This document shows, piece after piece, positions 7,941 through 17,406 of a DNA stretch of 64,000 nucleotides. How positions within the stretch are numbered: the first letter of the stretch is position 1; each line of letters opens with the position of its first letter. A model generated the notes under the pieces. That model made no database searches, was not told the origin of the DNA, and saw only the letters and a program-made list of their open reading frames with translations. A program made the translations under genes and the position numbers. The stretch is taken from NCBI GenBank assembly GCA_963790965.1, contig CAWBQO010000003.1:372001-436000 (forward strand). The letters run 5' to 3'. This DNA is from CAWBQO01 sp963790965. GTDB taxonomy: Bacteria > Bacteroidota > Rhodothermia > Rhodothermales > DASSAV01.

Positions 7941-8669
7941 TTACTTATGCGCCCTGTCCGCGGCGGCCTCATCCGCAAAGAAGTCCAGCGTTTCGCGTGC
8001 GCTAACGCGCGCGGCCGGTAGGGCGAAAGTATCATCCTCTGCGGACTCCAGCACGGAAGCGAGCGCGGGAGCCTTCCTCGACCCCGACACCAGGAAAATG
8101 ACATGCCTGGAGGCGTTGATCAGAGGCAAAGTCAGCGTAATGCGACTCGTAACCTCGACGCCCGGCGGCGCGGTTGCACTTCGCACCCAGGCTTCCTTTT
8201 CGTCGAGAACGGAAGTGCCAGGGAATAGGGAAGCGGTATGTCCATCCTCTCCAAGGCCGAGCAGGAGCAGGTCTAATCCGCCGTGCGCTGTTTCTGCCAG
8301 GGTGTGGCGCAAATCGGCTTCATACGCCTCGGCAGCCTCTTCTGCGCTCAAGCCTTCGGTGTCCGGACGGTGAATCTGCTCAGGAGGCACGGGTATGCGG
8401 CTGATGAGGGACTGCTCCGCCATATGCACGTTGCTACGCTCGTCCGTCGAGGGCACCATGCGCTCGTCTCCCCAGAAGAAGTGGACCCGTTCCCACGAGA
8501 TCTTTTCTCTGTCGGCCATAGCAAGGCGCTCGTAGTAAAGCTCGGGCGTTGATCCGCCCGCCAGCCCAATCAAGAGCGGCCTTTCTCGGTCAAAGACCTG
8601 AAGCAATTCCAACGTGCGCGCGACGGCGGCGTCCGCGAGAGCACTCGCATCGGAGAAAACGTGTAGCAT
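7941..8669 (-). CDS. pgl: 6-phosphogluconolactonase
   Basis: A 242-residue member of the glucosamine-6-phosphate isomerase/6-phosphogluconolactonase superfamily (DevB/Pgl type). It hydrolyses 6-phosphogluconolactone made by Zwf. Typical features are IGLAGGSTPELYYERL, VHFFWGDERMVP, DLLLLGLGEDGHTASLFPG and the late substrate-binding stretch near HVIFLVSG. Its start lies three bases after the zwf stop, so the two oxidative pentose phosphate genes form a coupled pair. A 45-base tail separates its stop from the divergent arg promoter region. Confidence 0.93.
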   Translation of the reverse strand: MLHVFSDASALADAAVARTLELLQVFDRERPLLIGLAGGSTPELYYERLAMADREKISWERVHFFWGDERMVPSTDERSNVHMAEQSLISRIPVPPEQIHRPDTEGLSAEEAAEAYEADLRHTLAETAHGGLDLLLLGLGEDGHTASLFPGTSVLDEKEAWVRSATAPPGVEVTSRITLTLPLINASRHVIFLVSGSRKAPALASVLESAEDDTFALPAARVSARETLDFFADEAAADRAHK

Positions 8670-8672
8670 CGT

Positions 8673-10121
8673 TTATCTGAATAAAGGAAGCGCCATTTCG
8701 CCGGTAAGTCGCTGCGCCTCCATCGGTCCCGTCGTTCCGGCGGCATAGAAGTGGATCGGCTGCGGATCGTCCAGCAAGGGCGTGTACAGCCGCCAGGAGG
8801 CCTCGACTTCTTCCGCGTGGACGAACAGGGTCTGGTCGCCACGAACAATGTCCTCCAGCAGCGTACGGTAAGCCTCGGGCAGTTTCCCGAAGGCCTCTTC
8901 ATACTGGAAGCGAAGATTCTGCGTCCGCACGTCGAAGCCGTCTCCCGGCGCTTTTACTTCGAAGCTGAGGGAAAATCCTTCGTCGGGCTGCAGGGTAATA
9001 TGAAGCACGTTAGGCGCAAGGCGGCATTCGTCGTGCTGCCGGAAGAAGGTTACCGGCGGCCGGCGGAACGTCACGGCTATTCGCGTAAGACGCCGCGGCA
9101 GGCGCTTGCCGGTTTGCAGGACGAACGGAACGCCTTGCCAGCGCCAGTTGTCCACCCACGCGCGCAAAGCCACGTAGGTCGGCGTCTCGGAATCGGAGGG
9201 GACGCCCTTCTCCTCGCGGTACCCGGCCACGTCCTCGTCGTTCATCTTCCCGCGTGTATATTGGCCGAGCACCACGTTAGCGCGGTCGATGGGACGCGTG
9301 CTCTGGAGCACCTTAATCTTCTCGTGCCGAATGGCGTCCGCGGAGTCGGTCGCCGGGACTTCCATCGCAACCAGCGTAAGCAGCTGCGTGAGATGGTTCT
9401 GAAGCATGTCGCGCAGCGCACCGGCACGGTCGTAATATCCGGCTCTCGTCCCTACGCCGAGATCTTCGGCCACGATCATGTCGACTCGCTCGATATGCTC
9501 CCGATTCCAGAGCGACTCGAAGACGGCATTTCCAAGCCTGAACACCATCAGGTTGCGCACGGTCTCCTTGCCGAGGTAGTGGTCGATCCGATAAACCTGG
9601 TTCTCATCGAAGTAGCGGTGAACGGCCTCGTTAAGGTGTGTTGCGGTGGCGAGGTCCTGCCCGAAAGGCTTCTCGACGATGATACGCGTCCAGCCGCCGT
9701 CCCGGTGAGCCATGCCGGACAGGCCGAGCGCTGTGATGGTCGGCTCAAAGACGGACGGAGGCAGGGCGAGGTAGTAGACGCGGTTGCCCCCGAGGCTAAG
9801 CTTGGTCTCGATCTCGGTAATACGGGCTTCGAGGCCGGCATACCCTTCCGGCTGCGTGTCCTGGAGGGGCTGGTAGAATAGGTGCGATGTGCTCCAGGAA
9901 GCTGCATCGGGCGCAGGCACGCCGTGCGCCGCAAGCGTCTCTTCCATGCGCGCGCGGAACGCCGCATCGTCCATTTGCGTGCGCGAAACCCCGAGAATGG
10001 CGAAGGGCGTGTTCTCGTGATGCTGGTAGAGGTCGTAGAGCGCGGGCATGATCTTGCGCTCCATGAGATCTCCTGTAGCTCCAAAGACGACGAAGATATG
10101 CGGTTCGAGCAGCGTGTTCAT
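8673..10121 (-). CDS. zwf: Glucose-6-phosphate 1-dehydrogenase
   Basis: A 482-residue enzyme oxidising glucose 6-phosphate with NAD(P)+. The N-terminal dinucleotide motif is VVFGATGDLMERK; the active-site segment YRIDHYLGKETVRN carries the catalytic histidine, and IIVEKPFGQDL is present. Length matches bacterial Zwf. It is followed after three bases by pgl. The C-terminal region ends at LPLFR without extension. Confidence 0.96.
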   Translation of the reverse strand: MNTLLEPHIFVVFGATGDLMERKIMPALYDLYQHHENTPFAILGVSRTQMDDAAFRARMEETLAAHGVPAPDAASWSTSHLFYQPLQDTQPEGYAGLEARITEIETKLSLGGNRVYYLALPPSVFEPTITALGLSGMAHRDGGWTRIIVEKPFGQDLATATHLNEAVHRYFDENQVYRIDHYLGKETVRNLMVFRLGNAVFESLWNREHIERVDMIVAEDLGVGTRAGYYDRAGALRDMLQNHLTQLLTLVAMEVPATDSADAIRHEKIKVLQSTRPIDRANVVLGQYTRGKMNDEDVAGYREEKGVPSDSETPTYVALRAWVDNWRWQGVPFVLQTGKRLPRRLTRIAVTFRRPPVTFFRQHDECRLAPNVLHITLQPDEGFSLSFEVKAPGDGFDVRTQNLRFQYEEAFGKLPEAYRTLLEDIVRGDQTLFVHAEEVEASWRLYTPLLDDPQPIHFYAAGTTGPMEAQRLTGEMALPLFR

Positions 10122-10186
10122 AACGAATGGACGATTGTGCGGACTGCCGCATCCGGGCGTCAGCAGTGCGGCGAATAGGTGCTTCT

Positions 10187-12115
10187 TTACACGCGGATGG
10201 TCAACCGGAGCCGAGCTGCCCGGTCGAACCGTCCGCCGATGGGATGATAACGCGCAGTGGAGTTCAAGAAGTTCTCGAAAGAGAGCATGGCCGTGGCATG
10301 TCCTTGTAAGAATTGAAGTGAAAAGGTAAGGTCGGCGCGGGTCACGGCCGGCACACGTGCCGCTGTGCGCTCCGCAGGCGAAGCGGCGGCATCCGCATAC
10401 TCATCCCAGAAGGACGACGAGAAGTGGGCAAATTGCGCCTGAACCACAAAGGGATCGGCGACCGGGATGCTCAGCCTGGCGCGGACGGCGGTGGCGGGAA
10501 TCTCCCGGCTTTCTGCTTTGAACAGCGGGTCGCCTTGGACGATGCGCCTGCTGTCGGCTGAAACCATTAGTTCTGCCCTTCGGCGTGCCACGTGCGCACC
10601 GAAGGAGCCTCCAACCTCGGTGCCGCCCGCGTGGGCGAATACTTGCCTCGTTATTTGCGGAAGGACAGCCTCGTACTGAACCTCGCGATCAACGAGCAGG
10701 GCATTACCGGTCGTTCTGATGAACGCCTCGCCCTGCAAGTTTATCATCGTGAAAGACCGCGAGAGGGTGAGGCGGCCGCCGGCTGTGCTCTGTGGCCGTT
10801 GCCGGACCAGCGTCGGCACGGCTGCGGTTCCCGGACGCAGACCTGCGCGGTACCAGGACACGTAAGTATTCTCAGCCTCGGGCAGCAGCAGGCCGCCGTC
10901 AACCGTGAGCCACACTTCCGTCCCGACGGCCCGCCCCACACCTATCGATGCGCGAGCGTACGGCGCAAGCCATTTGCCGTCGGTTGCGGCTGAAAAGTCG
11001 GCGCGAATCCGCGTCCTCTCGCTGAGCGAAATAACAGTCGAACCGTAGGCGCTCACCTCAACCTCGCCCGTCGGATCGAGGCCCATTGCGGGAGCTTGCG
11101 CTCGACGCCACGATCCGCGTATCCCCATCTCGGAACGACTCCGCGCAATCCTGAGACGGCGTCGAAGAAGGCCGGAAACCGCGTGCTGTTCGAGATCAAT
11201 GGGGAAGGAGAGGCCGTTCGTGCGTTCTTCCGTCCACCCGTACGAGCCGGTGATCCAGCCTGAAAGCCGCCCGCGCTCGGGCGTCCGCCAAGCTGAGAAC
11301 GAGGCGGACCGGGTAAGAATCGGGAGTTCGTGTCCAAAGGGTTCCGCAAAACGGAAGTCGCGGACCTGATTGGCGGACAAGGCGGCATTAAACCTTTTCC
11401 GGCCGCGGCCAGAGAGTCCGATCTTGCCGGCGAATACCACGTTCCGCAGTGAAATAACAGGCACACCCGGCCCGTAATAGACTTCCGCGTTGCGGAGCAG
11501 CAGGTCTTCATCTGTGGCGTGGTGAAGGATAGCTACGGCGTCTGCGGACAAGATGCTGCGCTTGAGAGGGAAGTCGGCCAGCAACGCGCCGTCGGGACCT
11601 TGTCCGTCTATGTTCGGCGGGGCCTCTTCCGTATAGCGGTACGGACCGGGATCGCCGGTCTCGTTCTGCAGGGAAATCGCGGCAGCACCTGCCGGGCGGT
11701 GGTGCCGTCGGCTGACGAAATCCAGCACCGGTCCCCTGTATCCGTCATTGCCTTCCGCGAAGTAGCGCGCTTCTTCAATGCGCTCGAGAGGCAGCGGGAG
11801 TTCGTTCAGATTGAGCGCGCCGAAGCCGACGTTGAGCACCGGCACGCCGTCAACCCGCACCTCTACGGGTAGGGACCCGCCGGCATGACCGGGTGCCGGC
11901 TGCGCGTCGACCGAGAAGCCGTCGAGCGTGCGGATGCGAACGCCCGGCAGCAGCCACCAGACGTCGGAAAGGCGAACGGCACCCGCTGTCCGGATGGTAG
12001 CGCCGCTAAGCACAGTGCCTTCGCCCGGCTGCGCCCGGGCGGAAGGAATACGCCCTCCGTGGAGCAGAAGAGAGAACGCGAGCGCTGCTGTTAACGAAGC
12101 AAGTTTCGAAGCCAT
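10187..12115 (-). CDS. TonB-dependent receptor-like outer-membrane protein
   Basis: A 642-residue protein with a cleavable N-terminal signal (hydrophobic stretch around residues 9-19, cleavage likely after ARA). A plug-like domain follows (residues ~35-125; VRLSDVWWLLPGVRIRTLDG and VRVDGVPV), then a long beta-barrel region ending in an aromatic/hydrophobic strand, LRLTIRV. No carboxypeptidase-regulatory domain and no SusC signature is seen, and it is shorter than most TonB receptors. The substrate is unknown. It overlaps the end of the upstream outer-membrane gene by 25 bases, suggesting coupled expression and perhaps a shared function. Confidence 0.75.
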   Translation of the reverse strand: MASKLASLTAALAFSLLLHGGRIPSARAQPGEGTVLSGATIRTAGAVRLSDVWWLLPGVRIRTLDGFSVDAQPAPGHAGGSLPVEVRVDGVPVLNVGFGALNLNELPLPLERIEEARYFAEGNDGYRGPVLDFVSRRHHRPAGAAAISLQNETGDPGPYRYTEEAPPNIDGQGPDGALLADFPLKRSILSADAVAILHHATDEDLLLRNAEVYYGPGVPVISLRNVVFAGKIGLSGRGRKRFNAALSANQVRDFRFAEPFGHELPILTRSASFSAWRTPERGRLSGWITGSYGWTEERTNGLSFPIDLEQHAVSGLLRRRLRIARSRSEMGIRGSWRRAQAPAMGLDPTGEVEVSAYGSTVISLSERTRIRADFSAATDGKWLAPYARASIGVGRAVGTEVWLTVDGGLLLPEAENTYVSWYRAGLRPGTAAVPTLVRQRPQSTAGGRLTLSRSFTMINLQGEAFIRTTGNALLVDREVQYEAVLPQITRQVFAHAGGTEVGGSFGAHVARRRAELMVSADSRRIVQGDPLFKAESREIPATAVRARLSIPVADPFVVQAQFAHFSSSFWDEYADAAASPAERTAARVPAVTRADLTFSLQFLQGHATAMLSFENFLNSTARYHPIGGRFDRAARLRLTIRV

Positions 12116-12666
12116 ACGGGCGCGGTCAGGTCTCGCTGAACGGCTACGAACCCGTAGGCGATGTTGAGCGGAGTGCGGGTGAATACGCGGTAGGCTTGCA
12201 CGCCTGACTGTATCTGCCAGTGATCGCCGGTGACAACGGAGAACGCCGCGCGCGCGCCGAACGTGATCTCCCGCTCATCCGCCGCCGTGCTGCTCTCTTC
12301 CTGTGGAAAAACCATGTTGTAGACGCCGCTGATGGCGTAAACGCGAAGAAAGACCCCGCGCTGCACGCGCCACACGTTCCCCCAGCCGACATACGTGTGG
12401 ACGCTGTAGAAATCCACGGTGTTGTCCGCGACCGCCATGTGGGCAGCACCGCTCCCGCCTATGAGCGCGCGGCCAAGATAGAAGGGCGTCTCCACGGTTG
12501 CCTGAGCCGCTGCTGAGTTGCCCCAGAGGCCGCTGAAACCGCCGTCTGCCAACTTCGCAGCCACGCCGGCAGAGATCGACAGCGATTCAAAAGGCGCGGG
12601 CCTCGACTGCGCGTGAATGACAGGCGCAGATTGAAGCAGCAAGAGGAGCAGAAGGAGGGTACGCAA
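12091..12666 (-). CDS. Small outer-membrane beta-barrel protein
   Basis: A 191-residue protein with a strong signal peptide: a run of eight leucines from residue 4, cleavage likely after IHA. The mature part alternates polar and hydrophobic residues as in a small beta-barrel (for example VDFYSVHTYVGWGNVW and VFLRVYAISGVYNMV). No domain family is recognised. It precedes and overlaps the TonB-receptor-like gene by 25 bases, so the pair is likely one unit. Confidence 0.65.
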   Translation of the reverse strand: MRTLLLLLLLLQSAPVIHAQSRPAPFESLSISAGVAAKLADGGFSGLWGNSAAAQATVETPFYLGRALIGGSGAAHMAVADNTVDFYSVHTYVGWGNVWRVQRGVFLRVYAISGVYNMVFPQEESSTAADEREITFGARAAFSVVTGDHWQIQSGVQAYRVFTRTPLNIAYGFVAVQRDLTAPVWLRNLLR

Positions 12667-13045
12667 GGTGACTCCGCGATTACGGATGGGGAGCGTCGAT
12701 AAAGTACGTCGGTGATCAAGCGTCCCGGCTCGGCCTCTGTTGACGCTTGGGTTACATTCATGAGCTTCTTACCCGAAATGTCTTTTGTCGTCAGGTATGA
12801 ATCAAGTCGCCGCCAGCCTCAGCAAAGGTGAATCCGGCAACGATTAAGTACATGCGCGGAGACGGATATAAGGGCTGGATTCTGTCGCTGTTTAAGCGTA
12901 CCTTGGAAGGCTGAAGCCGTAAGTTCAACGGGCTGAGTTCACCTGCTCCAGGAGGTGCGCGTGTTTTTCACGGTGCCTGTCGAACCCGGCGGCGCATTGC
13001 TCGTAAGCTGCTACTCTGCTGATAGGGATCACTCGTAACCCCTCC
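12667..13045. other. Intergenic region with short hairpins, no recognised gene
   Basis: 379 bp between the divergent outer-membrane gene and hemA. No ORF of coding quality is visible on either strand. Around 12940-12990 there are short inverted repeats (for example cacct...aggtg and gtgtttttcac), so a structured 5' leader of hemA is possible. The conserved loops of SRP RNA, tmRNA, RNase P RNA or a known riboswitch could not be found by eye. Confidence 0.4.
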
Positions 13046-14428
13046 ATGACGTTTTACGCGTTCGGGATCAACTACCAGACGGCCCCGGCCGAAGTGCGCG
13101 AAGCCTTTTCCTTGACGGATGGGCAGAAACGCTCGTTCTATGAGCGCCTCGTGCTATCGGACCATGCGGAGGTGTTGCTGCTTTCCACCTGCAACCGGAC
13201 GGAGGTTTACCTCTTCGGTCGAGCGGCGGATCTCGAACGGGTGCGGACCTCCGTTGAGGACGTGGCGGGCCAGTCCTGGCCGCACGGCAACGACTTCCTG
13301 TTTGAGGACGAAGCCGCTGTTCGGCATGTTCTTCAAGTGACCGCCGGACTTCGCTCGATGGTGCTTGGAGACGCTCAGATCGTCTCGCAGGTGAAGGATG
13401 CGTACCGCGTTGCCGTGGAGATGGACCAGGTCAGCTCTGTGCTGCATCGTCTGGTTCACAGCGCCTTCCGCGCGGCCAAGCGCGTTGCCACGGAAACGAC
13501 GCTGATCGGGGGCGCTACGTCGGTGTCGAGCGCGGCCGTGGCCATGGCGCGCGCGTACTTCGAAGGGCGGATGGGCCGCTCCATGCGCGGCGCGACGGCG
13601 CTCGTCATCGGGGCGGGCGAGATGGGCCGCCTCGCGGCGAAGTCGCTCATGCGCTTCAAGCTGGGTGCGCTACAGATTACGAATCGCACGCCTGAACGCG
13701 CAGCTTCAATAGCGGCGATCGTGGGCGGGAAGGCCATTCCGTGGGAAGACCGGCACGCGGCCGCCGCTTCAGCGGATATTGTGGTCGTGGCAACAGGTGC
13801 GCCCACGCCGGTGCTCGCCCTGCCGGGCTTTTCGGGCATTGCCGGCGCTGATCCCACCCTCCTTATCGACATTGCGGTTCCGCGCAACATCGATCCGGCG
13901 CTCGATGATCTCCCCGGCTTTCGGGTGCTCGAGTTCAATGCGCTCGAGAAATGGACGCGGCTCACCGATCAGTCCAGGCAGGCCCAGATCCCCGATGCAA
14001 CCCGCATCTGCGATGAAGTGCTGGCGGAGTTCGTATCGTGGATGTTCAACCAGCAAGCCCTCCAACCCGTCGTTCAGGCCATCCGCGACAGCTTCGAGAC
14101 CATTCGCCAACAAGAGATAGAGCGCTACGGACACCGGTTCGTTTCGGCAGATCGAGACGAAGTAGACCGGCTGACGCGGTCGATCATGCAGAAACTGCTC
14201 GCTGTGCCCGTCGTGCGCCTCAAGAGCAGTGGCCCCGATAGTCTCGACTTTGCGCGCGGCGTTCGCTTGCTCGAAATGCTGTTCTCCCGCCCGGGCTGCG
14301 ACGGCTCTGCGGAAGAGAGCAAGTTGGACAACATGCCGGAGGAGATCGCGCCGTCCTGCCCGTGGACTTACTTGTCGGCGAACCCGCTTCCCGAAACCAC
14401 GCCCGCGACGGAAATCGAGGGCCTTTAG
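13046..14428 (+). CDS. hemA: Glutamyl-tRNA reductase
   Basis: A 460-residue enzyme reducing glutamyl-tRNA(Glu) to glutamate-1-semialdehyde, the entry of the C5 tetrapyrrole route. The catalytic cysteine is Cys49 in LLSTCNRTEVY. LGDAQIVSQVKDAY, the NADPH-binding VIGAGEMGRLAAKSL and the C-terminal dimerisation helix region (ALQPVVQAIRD) are visible. The start is at the ATG giving MTFYAFGINYQTAP, the usual N-terminus of the family. About 25 residues at the C-terminus after SRPGCDG are proline/glutamate-rich and look like a lineage-specific tail. It leads a hemA-hemC-hemD run. hemB and hemL are not in the window. Confidence 0.95.
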   Translation: MTFYAFGINYQTAPAEVREAFSLTDGQKRSFYERLVLSDHAEVLLLSTCNRTEVYLFGRAADLERVRTSVEDVAGQSWPHGNDFLFEDEAAVRHVLQVTAGLRSMVLGDAQIVSQVKDAYRVAVEMDQVSSVLHRLVHSAFRAAKRVATETTLIGGATSVSSAAVAMARAYFEGRMGRSMRGATALVIGAGEMGRLAAKSLMRFKLGALQITNRTPERAASIAAIVGGKAIPWEDRHAAAASADIVVVATGAPTPVLALPGFSGIAGADPTLLIDIAVPRNIDPALDDLPGFRVLEFNALEKWTRLTDQSRQAQIPDATRICDEVLAEFVSWMFNQQALQPVVQAIRDSFETIRQQEIERYGHRFVSADRDEVDRLTRSIMQKLLAVPVVRLKSSGPDSLDFARGVRLLEMLFSRPGCDGSAEESKLDNMPEEIAPSCPWTYLSANPLPETTPATEIEGL

Positions 14429-14469
14429 GCCGGCCGCTATCGGAGGCGGGAGACTGAAAGGAACGCTTC

Positions 14470-15420
14470 ATGACGCGTGAACCCCTCGTAATCGGCACCC
14501 GAGCAAGCGCGCTTGCGCTCTGGCAGGCCCGGTTTGTTCAGGAGCGGCTCGAGGCGGCCGGCATTCCGACGCTCCTGCGGGAGTTTACCACTAAGGGCGA
14601 CCGCATTCTCGACGTGCCGCTGGCGGAGATTGGCGACAAGGGCCTCTTCACGCACGAACTGGATGCGGCGCTCCTCGACGGATCCATTCACCTTGCCGTC
14701 CACTCGCTAAAGGACCTGCCGACGCGGCTGCCGACCGGTCTGGTGCTCGGCGCGGTCAGCGAACGGGAGGAACCGTGGGATGCCTTTGTAGCGCATCCGG
14801 ACTTCCCCGGCAAGTTGGAAGAGGTGCCGGAAGGGGCGGTCATAGGAACGTCGTCCCTCCGGCGGCAGGCGCAGCTGCTGGCATGGCGTCCGGATCTGCG
14901 GGTGGAGCCGGTTCGGGGGAACGTCGGCACGCGACTCTCGAAGCTGGATGCCTCCTCGTGGCGAGGTGTCATTCTGGCCGCAGCGGGGCTTCTACGGCTC
15001 GGCCTGGCGGAGCGGATCCGTCAAAGAATCGATCCGCGAACAGTGCTCCCGGCCGTGAGCCAGGGGGCTCTCGGTATCGTCTGCGCCGAGCGCGACGATG
15101 CGACACGGGCTGCGCTCTTTACGACGGTGCATGATTCCGCGTCGGCGGCGGCGACGGGCGCGGAGCGTGCCTTTCTGCGGCGGCTCGAAGGTGGGTGTCA
15201 GGTGCCAATAGGAGCTTACGCCTCATTCGACGAGGAGCGCCTGGTGCTCGATGGTTGCGTCGCGGCGGTCGACGGCTCGGTGCTTTTGCGCGACCGCCTG
15301 ACCGGAACGGCGGAGTCTGCCGCCGAACTTGGCGTTGCCCTTGCAGAGCGTTTGCTCGAAAAGGGTGCCGGCGCTGTTCTGCGAGGTGTTCGCGAGGATC
15401 TGGCATCGCGGCGGGCTTAG
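14470..15420 (+). CDS. hemC: Hydroxymethylbilane synthase (porphobilinogen deaminase)
   Basis: A 316-residue enzyme polymerising four porphobilinogens. IGTRASALALWQ at the N-terminus, the catalytic HSLKDLPT (Asp82), the GTSSLRR region and LEGGCQVPIGAY, with dipyrromethane-attachment Cys243, are all intact. It begins 41 bases after hemA, and hemD follows two bases after its stop. Confidence 0.96.
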   Translation: MTREPLVIGTRASALALWQARFVQERLEAAGIPTLLREFTTKGDRILDVPLAEIGDKGLFTHELDAALLDGSIHLAVHSLKDLPTRLPTGLVLGAVSEREEPWDAFVAHPDFPGKLEEVPEGAVIGTSSLRRQAQLLAWRPDLRVEPVRGNVGTRLSKLDASSWRGVILAAAGLLRLGLAERIRQRIDPRTVLPAVSQGALGIVCAERDDATRAALFTTVHDSASAAATGAERAFLRRLEGGCQVPIGAYASFDEERLVLDGCVAAVDGSVLLRDRLTGTAESAAELGVALAERLLEKGAGAVLRGVREDLASRRA

Positions 15421-15422
15421 TC

Positions 15423-16154
15423 ATGAACGCGAGAAGGGGTTCTACCGTTTGGCTCATGCGGGAGGCGCTGCCGGGCAGTCCGTACGTCGAAGAGATGAAG
15501 GCGCGCGGTGCCGAGGCCGTCGGGGTGCCGCTGCTGTCGTTCGAAATGGAGCATGAAGAGACGCTTCGCGAGAAGCTGGCTCAACCGGAGCAGTTTGATG
15601 CCCTCGTGCTTACGAGTCCTCGAACAGTGACGGCGCTTCAGAAAGTTTGGACGACGGGGAGGGCACCGGAAGGCTGGCTGACAAAACGCTGTCTTGTCGT
15701 CGGACCGGCAACAGCAGACGGCGCTCGCGCGCTCGGCTTCAGCGTCGAAGGTGAAGAGGCAGGGACCGGCGCGAGTCTCGCCGGGGTCATCCTCGGTCAC
15801 ACGGACGTGTCTCGCGTCCTTTTTCCTTCCGCCAGAGACGCTCGCATGGAGCTTTACCAGCAGCTCTCGGCGGCAGGCGTCGAGGTGGAGAAGGTATCCG
15901 TTTACCGCACCTCGAATTTATCTACACCGGTTCTGCCCGAGGGGAGCACGCCGGACTGGTTGGTCTTTTTCAGTCCATCCGGCGTCGCGGCGGCGGTCGC
16001 TATTGAAAACTTCCCATGGAACGCGCGCGCCGCTGCTATCGGGCCAACGACGGCGCAGGCGCTGCGACAGGCCGGTCATGCGCCTTCTGCGGTTGCGGAA
16101 ACGCCGGACCCGCCGGGCCTCGCCCATGCCCTGCACGGGGCGGGCGCGTTTTGA
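15423..16154 (+). CDS. hemD: Uroporphyrinogen-III synthase
   Basis: 243 residues from the ATG at 15423, two bases after the hemC stop. The reading frame is open further upstream but would run over hemC. HemD is poorly conserved; support comes from ALVLTSPRTVTAL, LVVGPATADGARALGF, VLFPSARDAR, the VEKVSVYRT strand, a late DWLVFFSPSGVAA and IGPTTAQALRQAGH, which together follow the family order. It cyclises hydroxymethylbilane with ring inversion. The gene ends six bases from the convergent flavoprotein gene. Confidence 0.9.
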   Translation: MNARRGSTVWLMREALPGSPYVEEMKARGAEAVGVPLLSFEMEHEETLREKLAQPEQFDALVLTSPRTVTALQKVWTTGRAPEGWLTKRCLVVGPATADGARALGFSVEGEEAGTGASLAGVILGHTDVSRVLFPSARDARMELYQQLSAAGVEVEKVSVYRTSNLSTPVLPEGSTPDWLVFFSPSGVAAAVAIENFPWNARAAAIGPTTAQALRQAGHAPSAVAETPDPPGLAHALHGAGAF

Positions 16155-16160
16155 CGCCGT

Positions 16161-17123
16161 CTAAACCGGATGTTGCCGGTACTTGCGCGCAAGGTCTTCT
16201 TTTTGCAGCTCAATATTGATGGCGACGGCCGCAGTCGCTCCTTCAGCAGCGGCAACGATCAGAAACTGAACGTCTCCGTCTGCGTCACCGGCAAGATACA
16301 GCCCGTCGATGCCGGTGCGCTGTTTCGGGCGCGTGTGGACCTCGTTCCGCCGCTCGATCTCGCAGCCGACCTTTTCAGGAAGGTCGCTGTGCTGCACATG
16401 CCCGGTATTGAAGAACACGGCCGAGCACTCGAGCGGCTCGCCGGATTCGAACAGGAGGGAAAGCGCCGGCTCCACCCCGTCCGTGAGACCCGTTAACGCC
16501 CTGATCTTTTCGTCCCGAATGGCGATGCCCTGCGCCTTCATGCGAGCGGCGGTCTCCTCGGAGAGCGGCTCGCCGTCGGAACAGGCGGTTACGTCGTCAG
16601 ACCAGCTCACGAGCGAGAGGGCGAGACCTGCCGCGTCTTCACCTTTACCGTAGGCCACCAGCGCCTGTCCGCGCAGTTCATACCCGTCGCAGTAGGGACA
16701 GTGATGGACGCCTCGGCCGTAGAAGGTCGCGAACCCCTCCACATCCGGAATGACGTCCTTTACACCGGTCGCCAGGAGCAGTTTGCGGGACGTGAACGTC
16801 TCGCCGTCTTCGAGCGCCACCGTAAAACGGGTCTCGCCCTCTTCCTGCTCTAGTTTAAGGGGCCGCGCTTCCACCACGGTTTTGTGAACAACCGTGACGT
16901 CGTACTTCTGCAATTCTTCCAGGCCGAGGTGCCGAAGATGGGACGGTTCGATTCCGTCGCGCGTCAGGAAGCCGTGCGCGTGACGGGCGGCGTGGTTGCG
17001 CGGCTCCTCGTCGTCGAAGAGAAGCACCTTGCGACAACTGCGGCCGAGGATCAACGCCGCACTTTGCCCGGCCGGACCGCCGCCTACAACGATCACGTCG
17101 TACTCAGAAGAGACCGATTGCAT
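16161..17123 (-). CDS. Thioredoxin-reductase-like FAD/NAD(P) oxidoreductase
   Basis: 320 residues from the ATG at 17123. A longer open frame upstream overlaps DUF2630 and has no flavoprotein character. The FAD loop is VIVVGGGPAGQSAALIL, and the redox motif is HHCPYCDGYE rather than the CATC of classic TrxB. The second glycine-rich region is degenerate (LVAYGKGEDAAGLAL) and the FAD-binding end reads LYLAGDADG. Such CPYC proteins are a TrxB-like branch acting on disulfides of unknown partners, so the partner here is unknown. It begins four bases after the DUF2630 stop, implying co-expression. Confidence 0.82.
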   Translation of the reverse strand: MQSVSSEYDVIVVGGGPAGQSAALILGRSCRKVLLFDDEEPRNHAARHAHGFLTRDGIEPSHLRHLGLEELQKYDVTVVHKTVVEARPLKLEQEEGETRFTVALEDGETFTSRKLLLATGVKDVIPDVEGFATFYGRGVHHCPYCDGYELRGQALVAYGKGEDAAGLALSLVSWSDDVTACSDGEPLSEETAARMKAQGIAIRDEKIRALTGLTDGVEPALSLLFESGEPLECSAVFFNTGHVQHSDLPEKVGCEIERRNEVHTRPKQRTGIDGLYLAGDADGDVQFLIVAAAEGATAAVAINIELQKEDLARKYRQHPV

Positions 17124-17127
17124 CCGA

Positions 17128-17382
17128 TCAGTTCTCGTAGTTCTCGACGGTCCGGGCGTCGCGTAAACCCGCGGCGTCTGGATTTCCACCGGACTCGCGA
17201 AGCGCGCGTCGCTGGCGGAGCAGATCCCAATATTGGTCCAGTTCCACCTGAATGCGCTCGAGATGAGCGTGGTCTGCCGTTTCTTCGTCGCTGAGCAGTT
17301 GCTGCTCCTCGTCAACGAGGGCGCGGATGTGGTCCATGACGGAGGTGTCGGTCTGCCTCGTCTCCCTTTTCGGTGTGTTCAT
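17128..17382 (-). CDS. DUF2630 family protein
   Basis: An 84-residue helical protein matching the DUF2630 pattern: IRALVDEEQQLL, then QVELDQYWDLLRQRRALRESG and a short tail ending VENYEN. The first methionine gives 84 residues; an internal one (17337) starting MDHIRALVDEE would give 69 and is also plausible. Function is unknown. It is directly upstream of the TrxB-like gene with a four-base gap. Confidence 0.75.
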   Translation of the reverse strand: MNTPKRETRQTDTSVMDHIRALVDEEQQLLSDEETADHAHLERIQVELDQYWDLLRQRRALRESGGNPDAAGLRDARTVENYEN

Positions 17383-17406
17383 ACGTTAAGCAAAGTTCTT
17401 CTGTTC

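Noticed and set aside
12840..13040. SRP RNA, 6S RNA or tmRNA upstream of hemA
   Set aside because: The diagnostic conserved loops of these RNAs could not be found on either strand.
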